64,000 nucleotides of DNA from an uncultured Draconibacterium sp. (GTDB lineage: Bacteria; Bacteroidota; Bacteroidia; Bacteroidales; Prolixibacteraceae). The position numbers and the translations under genes were made by a program. The notes under the pieces were generated by a model. The model was not told the DNA's origin. It made no database searches and worked only from the letters and a program-made list of their open reading frames with translations. The number at the start of each line of letters is the position of its first letter. Position 1 is the first letter of the stretch. Of this stretch, positions 1 through 7,591 are shown one piece after another. The stretch covers positions 1-64,000 of the forward strand of contig NZ_CAJXTC010000004.1 in assembly GCF_913060805.1 (NCBI RefSeq). Direction: 5' to 3'.

Positions 1-1845
1 CGTAAATTAGAAATTATTGTTGTAGGTACCGGTTTAGGTGGTGCCTCGGCAGCTGCTTCATTAGCAGAATTAGGATATAAAGTAAAAGCATTTTGTTACC
101 AGGACAGCCCGCGTCGTGCACACTCAATTGCGGCACAGGGTGGTATCAATGCTGCAAAAAACTATCAGAACGACAACGACTCGGTTTACCGTTTGTTCTA
201 CGATACTATTAAAGGTGGTGACTACCGTGCACGTGAAGCTAACGTTTACCGTTTGGCAGAAGTTTCGCCAAACATTATCGACCAGTGTGTTGCACAAGGT
301 GTACCTTTTGGCCGCGAATACGGTGGTTTGTTAGACAACCGTTCGTTTGGTGGTGTATTGGTAAGTCGTACGTTCTACGCACGTGGGCAAACCGGTCAGC
401 AGTTGTTGATTGGTGCTTACCAGGCGTTGAACCGTCAGATTTCGAAAGGTGCTGTTGAAATGTACAACCGCCACGAAATGTTGGATTTGGTTAAGATCGA
501 CGGAAAAGCTCGTGGTATTATTGCCCGCGACCTTGTATCTGGAGAGATCAAACGTTTTGGTGCACACGCCGTAGTTGTAGCAACCGGTGGTTACGGAAAC
601 GTATTCTTCCTGTCGACTAACGCAATGGGAAGTAATGGATCGGCAGCATGGCAGTGTTACAAACGTGGTGCTTTCATGTCGAACCCATGTTTCGTACAGA
701 TTCACCCAACTTGTATTCCTGTTCATGGCGATCAGCAATCGAAACTGACTTTGATGTCGGAGTCGTTGCGTAACGATGGTCGTGTTTGGGTACCAAAGAA
801 AAAAGAAGACGCAGTAAAATTGCAGAAAGGTGAACTTCACCCGAACGATATTGCTGATGAGGATCGTGACTTTTACCTGGAAAGAAGATATCCTTCGTAC
901 GGTAACCTTGTACCTCGTGACGTTGCGTCGCGTGCTGCAAAAGAACGTTGCGATGCCGGTTTTGGTGTAAATGCCGAAGGTAAAGCAGTATTCCTCGATT
1001 TTAAATATGCCATTGAGCGTTTAGGTAAACATGTAATTGAAGCACGTTATGGAAACCTTTTCCAGATGTACGAAAAAATTACCGACGTTGATCCTTACAA
1101 AGCGCCAATGATGATTTACCCGGCGATTCACTACTCAATGGGTGGTACCTGGGTTGATTACAACCTGATGACTTCAGTTCCTGGTTTGTACTCTATTGGT
1201 GAAGCAAACTTCTCCGATCACGGTGCTAACCGTCTTGGTGCTTCGGCGCTGATGCAAGGTTTGGCCGATGGATATTTTGTGTTGCCATACACTATTGGTG
1301 ATTATTTGGCTGACGAAATTATGACGCCAATGGCCGACACAAACGCTCCTGAGTTCGCTGCGGTTGAAAAAGAAGTAACAGATCGTATCGAGAAGTTATA
1401 CAATATTAAAGGTTCGAAACCGGTTGACTATTTCCACAAAAAACTTGGACAAGTAATGTGGGATTACGTTGGTATGGCCCGTAATGCTGAAGGATTGACA
1501 AAAGCGATCGAGATGATTAAGGAAATTCGCGAAGAATTCTGGAAAGATGTTCGTATTCCTGGCGAATTGGATAACCTTAATCCTGAGTTGGAGAAAGCCG
1601 GTCGTGTTGCCGATTTCTTCGATATTGGTGAGTTGATGGCTCGCGATGCACTCGACAGAAACGAATCGTGTGGTGGACACTTCCGTGAAGAGTCGGCTAC
1701 CGAAGAAGGTGAAGCAAAACGTAACGACGAGAAATTCACCTACGTATCGTGCTGGGAGTACAAAGGAGAGGGCGTTGAGCCGGATATGCATAAAGAAGAT
1801 TTGGTGTTTGAGAATGTGAAGCTTACGCAGCGTTCTTACAAATAA
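1..1845 (+). CDS. sdhA: Succinate dehydrogenase/fumarate reductase flavoprotein subunit (5' truncated by window)
   Basis: Catalytic FAD subunit of succinate:quinone oxidoreductase, interconverting succinate and fumarate on the cytoplasmic face of the inner membrane. The frame is open from base 1, so the true start lies outside; 614 codons are present. Seen: the dinucleotide-binding loop GTGLGG at bases 25-42, then AHSIAAQGG, whose His is the usual covalent FAD attachment site, HPTCIP and HYSMGGTW around the active site, and [10 protein letters not shown] near the end of the FAD domain. The iron-sulfur subunit follows after 37 bp, as expected of one operon; the cytochrome b subunit would be expected upstream of the window. 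Direction of catalysis (SDH or FRD) cannot be told from sequence alone, so the symbol could equally be frdA. Confidence 0.96.
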   Translation, partial: RKLEIIVVGTGLGGASAAASLAELGYKVKAFCYQDSPRRAHSIAAQGGINAAKNYQNDNDSVYRLFYDTIKGGDYRAREANVYRLAEVSPNIIDQCVAQGVPFGREYGGLLDNRSFGGVLVSRTFYARGQTGQQLLIGAYQALNRQISKGAVEMYNRHEMLDLVKIDGKARGIIARDLVSGEIKRFGAHAVVVATGGYGNVFFLSTNAMGSNGSAAWQCYKRGAFMSNPCFVQIHPTCIPVHGDQQSKLTLMSESLRNDGRVWVPKKKEDAVKLQKGELHPNDIADEDRDFYLERRYPSYGNLVPRDVASRAAKERCDAGFGVNAEGKAVFLDFKYAIERLGKHVIEARYGNLFQMYEKITDVDPYKAPMMIYPAIHYSMGGTWVDYNLMTSVPGLYSIGEANFSDHGANRLGASALMQGLADGYFVLPYTIGDYLADEIMTPMADTNAPEFAAVEKEVTDRIEKLYNIKGSKPVDYFHKKLGQVMWDYVGMARNAEGLTKAIEMIKEIREEFWKDVRIPGELDNLNPELEKAGRVADFFDIGELMARDALDRNESCGGHFREESATEEGEAKRNDEKFTYVSCWEYKGEGVEPDMHKEDLVFENVKLTQRSYK

Positions 1846-1882
1846 TCGATCGAATAATTATAAATCATAAATCTGTAAGATT

Positions 1883-2644
1883 ATGGCTGATAAGATTCTA
1901 AAAAAACTCAAAATAAAAGTTTGGCGTCAAAAGAATGCCAAATCAAAAGGTAAATTCGAAACATACACAATCGAGAATGTTTCAACCGGGTCTTCTTTCC
2001 TTGAAATGATGGATATCCTGAATTTCCAGCTTATCGAAGAAGGAATTGATCCAATCGCTTTCGACCACGACTGCCGCGAAGGTATCTGCGGTACTTGTAG
2101 TCTTTACATCAACGGACGTCCGCACGGACCAGACACAGAGGTTACTACTTGCCAGTTGCACATGCGTAAGTTCAAAGATGGTGAAACCATTGTTATTGAG
2201 CCTTGGCGTGCGCGTGCATTCCCGGTAATTAAAGACCTTGTGGTTGACCGTACAGCTTTCGAGAAAATTCTTCAGGCTGGTGGTTTCGTATCGGTAAATA
2301 CCGGTGGTGTTCCTGATGCAAACGCTATTCCTGTTGCTAAGGAAGATGCAGAAGAATCAATGGATGCAGCAGCATGTATCGGTTGTGGTGCTTGTGTGGC
2401 AGCTTGTAAAAACTCGTCGGCTATGTTGTTTGTTTCGGCAAAAGTTTCGCACCTGGCAAAATTGCCTCAAGGTAAAGTTGAAGCTGCTAGCCGTGCTAAA
2501 AACATGGTATCGAAAATGGATGAACTTGGTTTTGGTGGATGTACCAATACGCAGGCTTGTGAGGCCGAGTGTCCGAAGAGTATTTCGATTACAAACATTG
2601 CACGTTTGAACCGCGAATACCTGAAAGCAAGAATTAGCGAATAA
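1883..2644 (+). CDS. sdhB: Succinate dehydrogenase/fumarate reductase iron-sulfur subunit
   Basis: Electron-transfer subunit carrying electrons between the flavoprotein and the membrane cytochrome b. 253 residues, normal for the family. The N-terminal ferredoxin domain has CREGICGTC for the [2Fe-2S] cluster (about residues 69-77). The C-terminal domain has [11 protein letters not shown] (about 167-177) and a [14 protein letters not shown] stretch (about 213-226), which supply the [4Fe-4S] and [3Fe-4S] clusters. It lies directly behind the flavoprotein gene and is followed by a strong terminator, so it closes this operon. Confidence 0.96.
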   Translation: MADKILKKLKIKVWRQKNAKSKGKFETYTIENVSTGSSFLEMMDILNFQLIEEGIDPIAFDHDCREGICGTCSLYINGRPHGPDTEVTTCQLHMRKFKDGETIVIEPWRARAFPVIKDLVVDRTAFEKILQAGGFVSVNTGGVPDANAIPVAKEDAEESMDAAACIGCGACVAACKNSSAMLFVSAKVSHLAKLPQGKVEAASRAKNMVSKMDELGFGGCTNTQACEAECPKSISITNIARLNREYLKARISE

Positions 2645-2668
2645 GAAAATTCACGCTATAGTTTTGAA

Positions 2669-2700
2669 AAGCCTTCTCAGTTTCTGGGAAGGCTTTTTTG
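2669..2700 (+). terminator. Rho-independent terminator after sdhB
   Basis: AAGCCTTC and GAAGGCTT pair across an 11-nt loop and run straight into TTTTTTG, 25 bases after the sdhB stop codon. Confidence 0.85.
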
Positions 2701-3131
2701 TTTTAAGCTGCCTGGTTCGGCGAGAGAAAACTAACTTTATTGGCCAATTTTAAAATACCCCTAAATCCCCTGGAGGGGACTTGCTCAACTCCCCTTTAGG
2801 GGCCGGGGGTAAAACGATAGAATTGCAACATGCTTCCGATTATGCGCTAAGCGGTTACAATCGCTAAGTTCTTAAAGTCAATGGCAGATTCGTTGCTTTT
2901 ATTGTGGCTTCACTTTGTTTAGTTCGCTTGATTGTTAGTTACCCTTTTTGTTTCTAACCCTGTTAACTTCGTGCGAAGATAGAGACCGAAAGGTATTAAA
3001 ATAGGGCCGTTCGCTAAAAACAGCCTCCGGTTTTTCACACTAATAAACAAGTAGATGTGCATAAGTGCAAGGGCGAACACATGTATTCTCCATACACAAT
3101 CCATAACTTCGCATAAACACAAAGGATAATT
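2701..3131. other. Intergenic region with one palindromic repeat, otherwise no gene
   Basis: Between the sdhB terminator and the next gene there is no convincing open frame. The only recognisable content is the CCCCTAAA-type palindromic repeat at 2751-2814. The remaining 300 bases are of ordinary composition and presumably hold the promoter of the gene at 3132, which I could not place. Confidence 0.5.
2751..2814. repeat. Dispersed palindromic repeat, CCCCTAAA/TTTAGGGG type, copy 1
   Basis: The unit begins TACCCCTAAATCCCC and ends CCCCTTTAGGGGCCGGGGG, so its two ends are inverted complements that can fold into a hairpin. A second copy in inverted orientation lies at 16835-16918 and carries a small extra hairpin. 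It is intergenic at both places and codes for nothing. Confidence 0.75.
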
Positions 3132-3869
3132 ATGCCATACAGACGTTTACCCACGACGGATAAAGCCAGAATACGCGCACTTAACGCAGCGCTGGCAAAG
3201 GTGATTAAGAATGAACACAAGTTGGCATTCTCCAATCATTCGGTTGAAGAACTTCAGAATGTGAAGAACAATTTTGAGAATCATCTTACGCAATACGAGT
3301 TAGACACACGCCTTCAGTCGGAAAATATTAAAGAGTACAAAGAAGCTTTTGATCGCGCTAAAATGTATGTTTCGCATTTCATACAGGTTTTGCAGTTTGC
3401 ATCAGAGCGCGGCGAGATTAACGGAGGAATTAAGTTCTACGGAAACCTGGCTTCGTTTGAAGGGAAAGTACCGCCACTGAATACCGAGGAGGATATTATT
3501 GAGTGGGGCAAAATAATGGTGGAAGGCGAGCAAAAGCGTAAACAAAATGGTGGAAGTGCCATATATAATCCGTCAATTGCACTGGTAAAATTTAAGGTGG
3601 AAGAATTGCACGATGCTTCGGTATTTCAGCAAACCTTAAAACGAAATACTTTGCGCTCGTTCGATAAAATGCAAAAACTGCGCAAAATAACCAACGACTT
3701 TATAAGCAAGCTGTGGACAGAGATTGAAGAAAGCCTTGAAGTGGAATCGCCAAAAGCGAAACGTCAATTGGCACAGGAATATGGTATTGTTTATGTATTC
3801 CGTCGTAACGAAAAGAAAAAGCTTTCGGCTGAAGAAATGCAGACCGATCTCTTATTTGAATTTGCTTAG
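3132..3869 (+). CDS. Conserved hypothetical protein
   Basis: Predicted 245-residue soluble protein of unknown function; I do not recognise a named family. It has no signal peptide and no membrane segment. The first 110 residues are helical and charged (KNEHKLAFSN, LDTRLQSENIKEYKEAFDRA), the middle has a short GGIKFYGNLASFEGKVPPL stretch, and the C-terminal third is again helical and basic. It is transcribed alone and ends 31 bp before a terminator shared with the convergent CPBP gene. Codon use resembles its neighbours, so there is no sign of transfer. A structural or regulatory role is possible but nothing in the sequence proves it. Confidence 0.8.
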   Translation: MPYRRLPTTDKARIRALNAALAKVIKNEHKLAFSNHSVEELQNVKNNFENHLTQYELDTRLQSENIKEYKEAFDRAKMYVSHFIQVLQFASERGEINGGIKFYGNLASFEGKVPPLNTEEDIIEWGKIMVEGEQKRKQNGGSAIYNPSIALVKFKVEELHDASVFQQTLKRNTLRSFDKMQKLRKITNDFISKLWTEIEESLEVESPKAKRQLAQEYGIVYVFRRNEKKKLSAEEMQTDLLFEFA

Positions 3870-3900
3870 ACGAATGAATTTATTGTATTGATATTTTATG

Positions 3901-3933
3901 TCCCGGGTTGGTAAAACTGATCCGGGATTTTTT
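3901..3933 (+). terminator. Terminator between convergent genes
   Basis: TCCCGG and CCGGGA form a stem around a 15-nt loop followed by TTTTTT. It overlaps the last bases of the CPBP gene on the opposite strand. Confidence 0.75.
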
Positions 3934-4861
3934 ATACAGGAATTTCTTTCCCAGCATTGTGCCGTTTCAACATCAAGAGAAACACAAGCGTTAGCGCCAG
4001 GCTGATTCCGGCCATGTAATAACTGTCAGACGTTGAGCCGATCTCTTCATATTGTGGTTTCATCAGGCCGTTATTTATAAAGTACATGGCAATTACTGCA
4101 ATTGCATTATTCAAAAAATGGGCAATTATCGGTAGCCACATCGAGCCGCTCCAAACCAGCATATAACCAAACAAAGCGCCAAGCAAAACACGTGGAACAA
4201 AACCATAAAACTGCATGTGAAGCGCACTAAAAAGTATGGCCGAAATCCAGATTCCCCAATGGTGACTGTGTGTCATTTTACTAAATATCTTCTGAATGAC
4301 TCCACGGAATAAAAGCTCCTCGCCAACTGCCGGTAGCAGGGCGATCATAAACACGTTAAAAGCAAGTCCGCCAATGGATTTTACATTTAAAAAGGCTTCG
4401 GTAATATCGGCGGCATTTTCTTCGGCGTTGCGCATCCATTCTTCCACGCCCGATAACCATTCGGGAAAACTCATATTGCTGTTCAATTCGCCGATGAGGT
4501 TAATGAGCGGAGAGGCAAAAAACATCATCACAACAACCAGGATTATACTTTGCGAATTGAATGATTTATCGAGATAAAGGTATTCTTTTGATTTGCCATG
4601 AAACAGGTAGCCCAGAATAAACGGAGGAACGATAAAAAAACCGATAGCCTGAACAACCTGAATAAATTTATAAAGGTTGATAATATTTTGTGGCGTTTCG
4701 GAATTAACAGCCGGCAGGTGCAAAACAGTGTTGAATCCCCAGATTGGAATGGCCACAACAAGCGACAATACAAAGAATATTAAAATGCTGGCCACCACAA
4801 CAAATGCAGTAAAAAACAATTGCGAGAAAGGTTTCAGGTCTCTGAATGCAGTAAATTCCAT
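3932..4861 (-). CDS. CPBP-family intramembrane metalloprotease (CAAX/Abi)
   Basis: Polytopic inner-membrane protein of 309 residues of the CPBP (CAAX protease and bacteriocin-processing) family. The hallmark EELLFRG motif (about residues 180-186) supplies the paired glutamates and Arg. A later SALHMQFYG and HFLNNAIAV supply the downstream His/Asn metal ligands. At least seven hydrophobic segments are visible. In bacteria the substrates are mostly unknown; roles include maturation of peptides and immunity, so the physiological job here is open. The gene stands alone, with a good -7 box just upstream on the minus strand. Confidence 0.9.
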   Translation of the reverse strand: MEFTAFRDLKPFSQLFFTAFVVVASILIFFVLSLVVAIPIWGFNTVLHLPAVNSETPQNIINLYKFIQVVQAIGFFIVPPFILGYLFHGKSKEYLYLDKSFNSQSIILVVVMMFFASPLINLIGELNSNMSFPEWLSGVEEWMRNAEENAADITEAFLNVKSIGGLAFNVFMIALLPAVGEELLFRGVIQKIFSKMTHSHHWGIWISAILFSALHMQFYGFVPRVLLGALFGYMLVWSGSMWLPIIAHFLNNAIAVIAMYFINNGLMKPQYEEIGSTSDSYYMAGISLALTLVFLLMLKRHNAGKEIPV

Positions 4862-4879
4862 TTTTGAAAATGTTTAGGA

Positions 4880-4887
4880 CAAAGATA
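4880..4887 (-). promoter_or_regulatory. Promoter -7 box of the CPBP gene
   Basis: Read on the minus strand this is TATCTTTG, a full match to TAnnTTTG, ending 19 bases before the start codon. A TTTG -33 element is not evident. Confidence 0.5.
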
Positions 4888-4938
4888 ATTTTTCTGGGCA
4901 TTTCCGTTTAATAGGATTTCGAACGATGTAAAAAGTCC

Positions 4939-5772
4939 GTGATTTCGCTTAACTTTAAAGAAACAAAATTCTACAGAGTGGAAGTCAACAAATCAATAAT
5001 AGGGATGGTGCATGTGGGAGCGTTACCGGGCACCCCGAAAAACCACCTTACAATACCGGAAATTATTGAAGCGGCAATCAATGATGCACAAAAACTGGAA
5101 CAAGGCGGTGTGGATGCTATTATGATCGAAAATATGCACGACCGTCCTTATTTGAATCGCGAAGTTGGGCCCGAAATAGTGGCCGCAATGACGGTCGTTG
5201 CAACAAAACTCAGGCAGGTTGTATCACTTCCGCTGGGAATACAGATTTTGGCTGGAGCCAACAAGCAGGCGTTAGCCGTTGCACATGCTGCAGGTTTCAA
5301 TTTTATCCGGGCCGAAGGATTTGTGTTTGGGCACTTGGCCGATGAGGGAATGATGAACAGCGATGCGGCAGAACTTTTACGCTACCGGAAACAGATTGGT
5401 GCCGACAGCATAAAAATATGGACCGACATTAAAAAGAAACACTCATCGCATGCCATTTCCGCCGATGTTTCGATTTGCGATATGGCGAAAGCTGCCGGAT
5501 TCTTTTTGGCCGATGGCGTTATTGTTACCGGAAATGCAACGGGCGAGGAAGCGTCGATAAAAGATGTGCAGGCTGTAGTTGAGGCAGTTCGCTTGCCGGT
5601 GTTGGTTGGCTCGGGAATTACGGAGCAAAATATTTCGGATTTCTGGCCGTACGCCGATGCTTTTATTGTGGGCTCATCTTTTAAATACGATGGCGACTGG
5701 CAAAACGAAGTGGAACTGGAAAGAGTTCAGGCATTTATGGCCCGCGTAAAACATTTGCGAGAAAGTAGCTAA
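4939..5772 (+). CDS. BtpA/SgcQ-family TIM-barrel protein
   Basis: Belongs to the BtpA family (BtpA stabilises photosystem I in cyanobacteria; SgcQ is a homologue in an enteric sugar locus). The biochemical activity is not established for non-photosynthetic members. Seen: IGMVHVGALPG near the N-terminus, GGVDAIMIENMHDRPY, the FNFIRAEGFVFGHLADEG block, and a C-terminal phosphate-binding-like LVGSGIT and AFIVGSSFKYDG. The start is uncertain: GTG at 4939 gives 277 residues, but GTG at 4978 (beginning MEVNKSIIGMV) or ATG at 5005 are plausible. A possible -7 box, TAACTTTA, lies at 4950 and would favour the shorter forms. It is transcribed alone. Confidence 0.85.
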   Translation: MISLNFKETKFYRVEVNKSIIGMVHVGALPGTPKNHLTIPEIIEAAINDAQKLEQGGVDAIMIENMHDRPYLNREVGPEIVAAMTVVATKLRQVVSLPLGIQILAGANKQALAVAHAAGFNFIRAEGFVFGHLADEGMMNSDAAELLRYRKQIGADSIKIWTDIKKKHSSHAISADVSICDMAKAAGFFLADGVIVTGNATGEEASIKDVQAVVEAVRLPVLVGSGITEQNISDFWPYADAFIVGSSFKYDGDWQNEVELERVQAFMARVKHLRESS

Positions 5773-6173
5773 CATTTGTTTGATTAAAATCCTTAAAACC
5801 AGTTATGTGTGCTTATTTTGCTCAAGAAAAATGGAATTAGAGAATTGGTCAATGTGTCTGAAAAACAATAAGATACTAAAAAATTTTAATTTTACTTAAG
5901 TGTTAAATATCAGAATATTCTTTTTGCTAGTTGATTGATAATTAATGTCAAACCCATATTTTTGATCAACAAACTGATAGAAAATCATTTCCAAACCAAC
6001 TTTGTACTAAAACAAATTTTAGAATTGAAAACAAGAACGATTCAGGAGAGTGTGCCGGATCAGTGATTGAAAGAAGGCTGTTGAGTTTACATCAGGCGCC
6101 GGATGCCAATTCATAAAGCAATCTTTAAAGCACAAAGCCGGTAACTGTTCTGTTTCACAAAAAACTTTGAATT
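5773..6173. other. AT-rich intergenic region and long leader of the CBM48 gene
   Basis: No gene is visible. A possible promoter is TTTG at 5971 with CAACTTTG at 5997-6004 (one mismatch to the -7 consensus, spacer of 22). If this is used, the mRNA has a leader of about 160 nt containing three GCCGG segments (near 6054, 6100 and 6140), which is long for a short single gene. I see no known riboswitch. Confidence 0.35.
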
Positions 6174-6488
6174 ATGAGTATAAAAAAACAATATTTAAAA
6201 AGTAAACCCGAGTGTAAAGTATCTTTTAGAGTGGCAAAAGCTGATGCTCCAAGTGCAGATACAGTAAAAATTGTAGGTGAATTTAACGGCTGGGACGAAG
6301 AAGTTGAGCCAATGAAAAAACTGAAAAGCGGTGATTTTACACAAACGCTGAATCTTGAAACCGGTAAAGCCTACCAGTTTAAATATTTGATCGACGGTTC
6401 GGTTTGGGAAAACGATAGCGAAGCCGACAGTACGGCTCCAACCGGTATTGTTGAAGGCGAGTTTAATTCGGTACTCGACCTGAATTAA
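6174..6488 (+). CDS. Solitary glycogen-binding-like domain protein (CBM48/AMPK-beta E-set)
   Basis: A 104-residue cytoplasmic protein consisting only of an early-set immunoglobulin-like domain of the isoamylase/AMPK-beta type. Diagnostic residues are VGEFNGWD (about 33-40), the following MKKLKSGDFTQTLNL strand pair, and YQFKYLIDGSVWEND (about 67-81), which are the signature of CBM48 and related carbohydrate-binding modules. There is no enzymatic domain and no signal peptide, so it probably binds glycogen/alpha-glucan or mediates protein contacts; that is inference from the fold. It is monocistronic, with a long leader and a structured 3' region ending in a terminator at 6668-6705. Confidence 0.85.
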   Translation: MSIKKQYLKSKPECKVSFRVAKADAPSADTVKIVGEFNGWDEEVEPMKKLKSGDFTQTLNLETGKAYQFKYLIDGSVWENDSEADSTAPTGIVEGEFNSVLDLN

Positions 6489-6667
6489 TTAAAAAAACAT
6501 TACGGATCTGTAGCCATACGAAACAGAAGTTTTCGCGAAACTAAGTTTGGGGTTTTGTTACACCCGATTTCCCAAAGGGATGCAAATCGGCAAGGTTAGC
6601 TTCACTGCAGATTGACAAAATATTTAGTCCGGACTGTCTGATCCGGATTTCTATAAAGGTATTCCAC
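6489..6667 (+). other. Structured 3' UTR or small RNA downstream of the CBM48 gene
   Basis: Between the stop codon and the terminator lie several local inverted repeats. These are TTTCGCGAAA near 6526, a nested hairpin CCGATTT-CCC-aaa-GGG-AAATCGG at 6564-6590, and TCCGGA repeated around an 8-nt loop near 6627-6646. There is no open frame. It may be an extended 3' UTR or a 3'-derived small RNA. Confidence 0.35.
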
Positions 6668-6705
6668 AAAGCCACTTTGTCTTTATTGATGAAGTGGCTT
6701 TTTCT
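6668..6705 (+). terminator. Terminator of the CBM48 transcript
   Basis: AAAGCCACTT and AAGTGGCTTT form a 10-bp stem with a 14-nt loop, followed by TTTTTCTTTCTT. Confidence 0.85.
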
Positions 6706-6778
6706 TTCTTTCAAATCAATTTAATATGTAATATGGCAACAGAACCACAATATGTAGAATTTAATTATTTCTGTTGCA

Positions 6779-7140
6779 TTTGTCTTAATGCCAGACGGGC
6801 AGTTCCTTTTCCAATCGATGAAAAGGAACCAAAAATCTTGTCAAAAAATACCTTTGCGTTTTTTCAATTCAACCAATTAGCCCGACTGACGGATTTTTGA
6901 CGAGCCCGCACGAGATTTGCCTTCAAGGCCGCCTTCGAGAAAAAGCGTTAATAAAATAGATGGATGGAACGTTAAAAATCAAGTCTGTTTGACGCTCGTT
7001 AGACCTGAAGCATGAAGGTCTAAAAGGAGGAGTTTCTTGATTTTAGTGAAAGGAATTTATTTTTAGTTTTTTATCGTCAGCGGTGGCTTTTTTGAATCCT
7101 TTTTCAGCTAAAGGAAAAAGGATTTTCCGTCTGAAAAGAC
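6779..7140 (+). repeat. Dispersed 0.36-kb repeat, copy A
   Basis: Closely matches the reverse complement of 28361-28730 over its whole length: shared blocks include GCCCGACTGACGGATTTTTG, CTTCGAGAAAAAGCG, AAGTCTGTTTGACGCTCG and GTCAGCGGTGGCTTTTTTG. The match stops abruptly after CTGAAAAGAC (7140). The frames inside are interrupted and differ between copies, so it is treated as non-coding or as a decayed mobile fragment. Its 3' end carries a hairpin of the AATCCTTTTTC/GAAAAAGGATT type. Confidence 0.8.
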
Positions 7141-7211
7141 ATTTCCTAAATCTGGTTCAGGAAGGTGAAGTTGAAGTATCTGATGAAGTTGAATTGATAA
7201 TTGGAACACTC

Positions 7212-7421
7212 CCTGTAACCATTTCACCCATCCTGTTACAAAATCTCCAAATCCTGTTTAACAGGACACCCAAAAACATAACAGGATGAGGGAAAAAGGT
7301 AACAGGACGCCCCAAAATCTAACAGGGACGCCAAAAAGTTAACAGGAAGCAATAAAAATGGTACAGGACGCTATAAAAACTAACAGGACGGCTCATGATG
7401 TAACAGGACGCTATTAGTCAG
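7212..7421. repeat. Palindromic array of CCTGTTA/TAACAGG motifs with 20-21 bp period
   Basis: AACAGG-type motifs start at 7260, 7280, 7301, 7321, 7341, 7362, 7382 and 7402, mostly in the form TAACAGGACGC. The inverted motif CCTGTTA/CCTGTAA starts at 7212, 7232 and 7253. Spacing is 20 or 21 bp throughout, about two helical turns. The two orientations meet in the perfect palindrome CCTGTTTAACAGG at 7253-7265. Between motifs the sequence is A-rich and poorly conserved. Mixed 20/21-bp steps break any reading frame, so it is not a protein repeat. It ends 126 bases before the ileS -7 box. Confidence 0.7.
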
Positions 7422-7546
7422 CAAATTACAGTGCTGGGCAAATGGCTGCGAAAAGCTATGTGTTGCAATGTAAATTATTTGTAATTAGCTTTTTAGTCCG
7501 TTTTAATTAAGGCCTGTTTCATCCTCGCCACCCATCAAAATTTTTC

Positions 7547-7554
7547 TATATTTG
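7547..7554 (+). promoter_or_regulatory. Promoter -7 box of ileS
   Basis: TATATTTG, a full match to the phylum -7 consensus, 37 bases before the ileS start codon. The -33 region is not clearly conserved. Confidence 0.55.
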
Positions 7555-7591
7555 CATGTTTTTTAAAATCAGTGGATTATAAGGTATTCTT

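Noticed and set aside
6694-6900. A 68-codon frame in the terminator/repeat region
   Set aside because: It starts inside the terminator T-run and continues into repeat copy A; copy B breaks the frame.
7083-7289. A 68-codon frame starting GTG within the repeat copy
   Set aside because: Its first 20 codons lie in the dispersed repeat, the remainder crosses the array, and the second copy diverges after the shared part.
7212-7421. The 20-21 bp array as a CRISPR
   Set aside because: Repeats are only 6-11 bp, spacers about 10 bp, units appear in both orientations and no cas gene is near.
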